Assembly (NCBI GenBank): GCA_016290255.1
Contig: JAEETG010000076.1
Coordinates: forward strand, 1 to 8,594
Source: Clostridia bacterium
Lineage (GTDB): Bacteria; Bacillota; Clostridia; Christensenellales; UBA1242
DNA length: 8,594 bases
Direction: 5' to 3'
Part shown: positions 6,919 through 8,594 of the stretch, piece by piece
Numbering within the stretch: the first letter of the stretch is position 1
Layout of the letters: the number at the start of each line of letters is the position of its first letter
Notes under the pieces: model-generated
Told to the model about the DNA's origin: nothing
The model's input: the letters and a program-made list of their open reading frames with translations, nothing else
Databases searched by the model: none
Program-made: the position numbers and the translations under genes

Positions 6919-7341
6919 ATGGAACCACCAATTAAGATTTTGTTTTGTATTATAAAAAAACAAAAAACAAAAGAAGCTTGTGAAATCCTAAACCAAAAGG
7001 GGGCGTGCGGGATTTATGTTTTTCCCGCAAGGGGATATGGCCACAACAGCTTTTTGAATTTTATGGGTTTGGAAGATTTGGAAGTGGACCTTTTGGTTTG
7101 CCCAATTCGTGAGAGCGTGTCAACAGAAACAATTCTTGAACTAACTGAAAAACTTGAACTCAAAAAAGATAACCAAGGGCTTGCATTCAGCATAAAAATT
7201 GGAGCCATTTCCAAAAACGCTTTGTATGGCCTTTTGAATGTTGGCAAAGAAAACGAAATTATAATGGGGCAGACAAAGCAAAAAAATGAACAAGAAAGCA
7301 GTGAAGAACAAAGCAAAGAGGAGGAGAACAAAAATGTTTAA
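6919..7341 (+). CDS. P-II-like signalling protein with acidic tail
   Basis: This 140-aa protein has a P-II-like beta-alpha-beta layout. It opens with a beta strand (IKILFCIIKK, residues 5-14), then a helix, then GACGIYVFPARGYG (28-41) at the place of the P-II [GR]GxG turn, a short T-loop region, LEVDLLVCPI (54-63), a second helix and GLAFSIKIGAI (87-97). The T-loop is short and the canonical uridylylated Tyr51 segment is absent, so standard GlnD control is unlikely. Residues from about 118 form a Gln/Glu/Ser-rich acidic tail not found in normal P-II proteins. AAGGAA (6907-6912) sits six bases before the ATG and overlaps the end of the transporter gene's stop region, so the two genes are probably translated from one message. 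It probably senses a nucleotide or metabolite and acts on the DUF1538 protein, but neither ligand nor contact can be read from the sequence. Confidence 0.75.
   Translation: MEPPIKILFCIIKKQKTKEACEILNQKGACGIYVFPARGYGHNSFLNFMGLEDLEVDLLVCPIRESVSTETILELTEKLELKKDNQGLAFSIKIGAISKNALYGLLNVGKENEIIMGQTKQKNEQESSEEQSKEEENKNV
7319..7324 (+). promoter_or_regulatory. Perfect ribosome site that fixes the start of the second P-II gene
   Basis: AGGAGG lies inside the end of the preceding gene, nine bases before the ATG at 7334. It decides against a longer in-frame reading from 7286, which would add 16 very basic residues and has no such site. Confidence 0.85.
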
Positions 7342-7858
7342 AGAAGCAATGTGTTTGATTGTTACAATTGTGTATCCAGGGTATTCTGCCGATGTGATTA
7401 ATGCCAGCAAAAAAGCGGGAGCAGATGGTGCAACAATATTAAGTGGTCGTGGAACAAGTGTTAATGAACAAACTGTTCTGCTGGGTGTTCCAATTCAACC
7501 AGAAAAAGAAATGGTTCTAACTCTTGTTAAAAAGAGTTTAAGAAAAAATGTTATGAAAGAAATTGTTAAAACTTGCAACCTAAACACAGAGGGGAAGGGT
7601 ATAACATTTAGTTTGCCTGTTGATGAAATTTCCGGTGCTCCACACCTCTTCAAAAAATATAAACGCGAGCAAGAGAAAAAGCAAAAAGAAGCACAAAAAA
7701 CAAAAAGAGCAAAAGAGCAAAAAGAAAAAGCAAAAACAGCTAATAAAAAAGAAACTAAAAAAGAAACCAAAAAAGTGGAAGTAAAAAAAGAAAAAACTAA
7801 AGAAGAAAAAACAAAACAACCAAAAGCTAAAAGTGAAGATAAAACAAAAAAAGCCTAA
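7334..7858 (+). CDS. P-II-like signalling protein with long lysine-rich tail
   Basis: This 174-aa protein starts with a P-II-like domain of about 105 residues: CLIVTIVYPGYSADVINASKKAGADGATILSGRGTS (7-42) fits the P-II beta1-alpha1-beta2 pattern with its GRG turn. VLLGVPIQPEKEMVLTLV (48-65) follows a shortened T-loop, and EGKGITFSLPVDEISG (86-101) resembles the P-II B-loop/C-terminal strand, where ATP is bound in known members. No uridylylatable T-loop tyrosine is seen. From about residue 107 the protein is a 68-residue tail of Lys, Glu, Thr and Ala, strongly basic and probably helical or disordered. The gene overlaps the preceding one by 8 bases (ATGTTTAA), pointing to translational coupling and balanced synthesis of the two P-II-like subunits. 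The stop codon lies within a terminator hairpin. The family call is good; the role is inferred. Confidence 0.82.
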   Translation: MFKEAMCLIVTIVYPGYSADVINASKKAGADGATILSGRGTSVNEQTVLLGVPIQPEKEMVLTLVKKSLRKNVMKEIVKTCNLNTEGKGITFSLPVDEISGAPHLFKKYKREQEKKQKEAQKTKRAKEQKEKAKTANKKETKKETKKVEVKKEKTKEEKTKQPKAKSEDKTKKA

Positions 7859-7873
7859 TGATAGGCTTTTTTT
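7846..7873. terminator. Bidirectional intrinsic terminator shared by convergent genes
   Basis: Seven A plus GCCTA (7846-7857) pair perfectly with TAGGC plus seven T (7862-7873) around the 4-base loop ATGA. Each strand reads as a stem followed by a T-run, so it ends both the P-II operon and the minus-strand gene. It overlaps the stop codons of both genes (7856-7858 on the plus strand, 7872-7874 on the minus strand). Confidence 0.92.
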
Positions 7874-8588
7874 ATTCACCATTTGGACTAAATCCTTCAT
7901 CAGTTTTTTGAGATGAATTAGGCACAACATTTGTTTCAGCTTTTTCTTCATTTTCTTGAACGGCTGGTTCAACAACATTTTCCACAGATTTTCTTTTTCC
8001 CATTTCAAGCTCTGCTTTCTTTCTTCTTTCTTCACCAATTCTTTTTTTCATTTCTCTAATTTGTTGTTGCCTTGTTTCTTTAAGTGATTGAATTTTTGAT
8101 CCATTCAAAATTTGTGAAGCGTTTTTTATGATGCTGAAATCAGAAAGAAATCCAATGTCCAATGCGTTTTCAAAAGATTTTTTATCCAAATAATTGGAGT
8201 GACTTGAGATGTTTCTAAAGCCCTGTGTTTTTGTTGCATATTCAATTAGGTGAGAAACAAATCCTATGGTTATGCCGTCATGTCCACCAATGAACTCTAC
8301 AAACAAATTTAAACTGTTCTTAAACTGTTCTAACTTTTCATTGTCTGCAATCTTCCCATCCTGGCCTGTAATTTTTTTGCAAAATTGCCCAATAGATAGA
8401 TTTTTTTCACTTCCCAAAGCCTCTTGATACTCTCGTAAAAGGTCAGATGTATAAATTTTTCCAGCAATTTTTGTTTCTTTGTTTTCTATTAAATATGGAA
8501 TATATTCTGTCGTGTATATTTTATAGAATTCTTTTAATTTATTCTCAATCACAGCATTTATTGGATTAAGCATTGGAGAATAATCCAT
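7872..8588 (-). CDS. Unrecognised soluble protein with Rx4H motif and charged C-terminal helix; possibly 5'-incomplete
   Basis: I do not recognise this protein, which is at least 238 aa. Residues 1-160 are moderately hydrophilic and look helical, with FVEFIGGHDGITIGFVSHLIEYA at 96-118 (a mixed, non-membrane stretch). R125-N126-x-x-x-H130 follows at the end of a predicted helix. Arg, then Asn, then His four to six residues on is the catalytic signature of HEPN-domain ribonucleases, but one short motif is not proof. Residues 167-200 are rich in Glu, Arg, Lys and Gln and probably form a coiled coil. The last 35 residues are an acidic, disordered-looking tail. The ATG at 8588 is only six bases from the window edge, and the frame stays open to the edge, so the true start may lie beyond. 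No signal peptide or membrane segment is visible. It converges on the P-II operon and shares its terminator. Confidence 0.65.
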   Translation of the reverse strand: MDYSPMLNPINAVIENKLKEFYKIYTTEYIPYLIENKETKIAGKIYTSDLLREYQEALGSEKNLSIGQFCKKITGQDGKIADNEKLEQFKNSLNLFVEFIGGHDGITIGFVSHLIEYATKTQGFRNISSHSNYLDKKSFENALDIGFLSDFSIIKNASQILNGSKIQSLKETRQQQIREMKKRIGEERRKKAELEMGKRKSVENVVEPAVQENEEKAETNVVPNSSQKTDEGFSPNGE

Positions 8589-8594
8589 TTTTTC

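Noticed and set aside
7286..7858. Longer version of the second P-II-like protein
   Set aside because: The extra 16 residues are not P-II-like, while an exact AGGAGG stands nine bases before the ATG at 7334.
7580..8038. Minus-strand open frame of 152 codons with a Phe-rich segment that looks like a membrane protein
   Set aside because: The Phe run is the antisense of the lysine-rich tail of the P-II-like gene, and the frame also crosses the terminator and the convergent gene.

Overview
The window is bacterial, with standard code 11: tryptophan is TGG and no in-frame TGA is read through. It is AT-rich overall, and the spaces between genes are poorer in GC than the genes. The purine-rich ribosome binding sites, the TTGACA/TATAAT promoters and the style of the MnmE and MnmG proteins suggest a low-GC member of the Bacillota, perhaps an uncultured clostridial or gut lineage. 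That placement is inferred from sequence style, not from a search.

Layout. Positions 1-1596 hold no believable gene. The stretch is extremely AT-rich (hand-counted 60-base lines range from about 10 to 25% GC). It contains one DnaA-box match, one parS-like site, a repeated 11-base word and terminator-like hairpins. From 5254 down to 1597, on the minus strand, runs a compact operon: a small charged protein of unknown function (142 aa), then mnmE, then mnmG, behind a near-consensus promoter (TTGAAA-17-TATAAT). MnmE and MnmG together modify the wobble uridine of certain tRNAs. Divergent from this operon, across about 60 bases between the promoters, a second strong promoter (TTGACA-18-TATAAT) drives a plus-strand operon. 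This operon encodes a DUF1538 membrane protein built from two homologous halves and two small P-II-like proteins whose genes overlap by 8 bases. A perfect 12-bp hairpin ends this operon and also the convergent minus-strand gene at the right edge. That last gene encodes an unrecognised soluble protein with an Rx4H (HEPN-like) motif and a charged C-terminal helix, and it may continue beyond the window.

How the genes work together. The mnmE-mnmG pair is housekeeping. The most interesting unit is the DUF1538/P-II/P-II operon at 5428-7858. It reads as a membrane transporter co-made with two degenerate P-II sensors that carry opposite-charge tails, acidic on the first and lysine-rich on the second. 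A plausible model is that the two P-II-like subunits act together to gate or report on the transporter, but neither the substrate nor the ligand can be read from the sequence.
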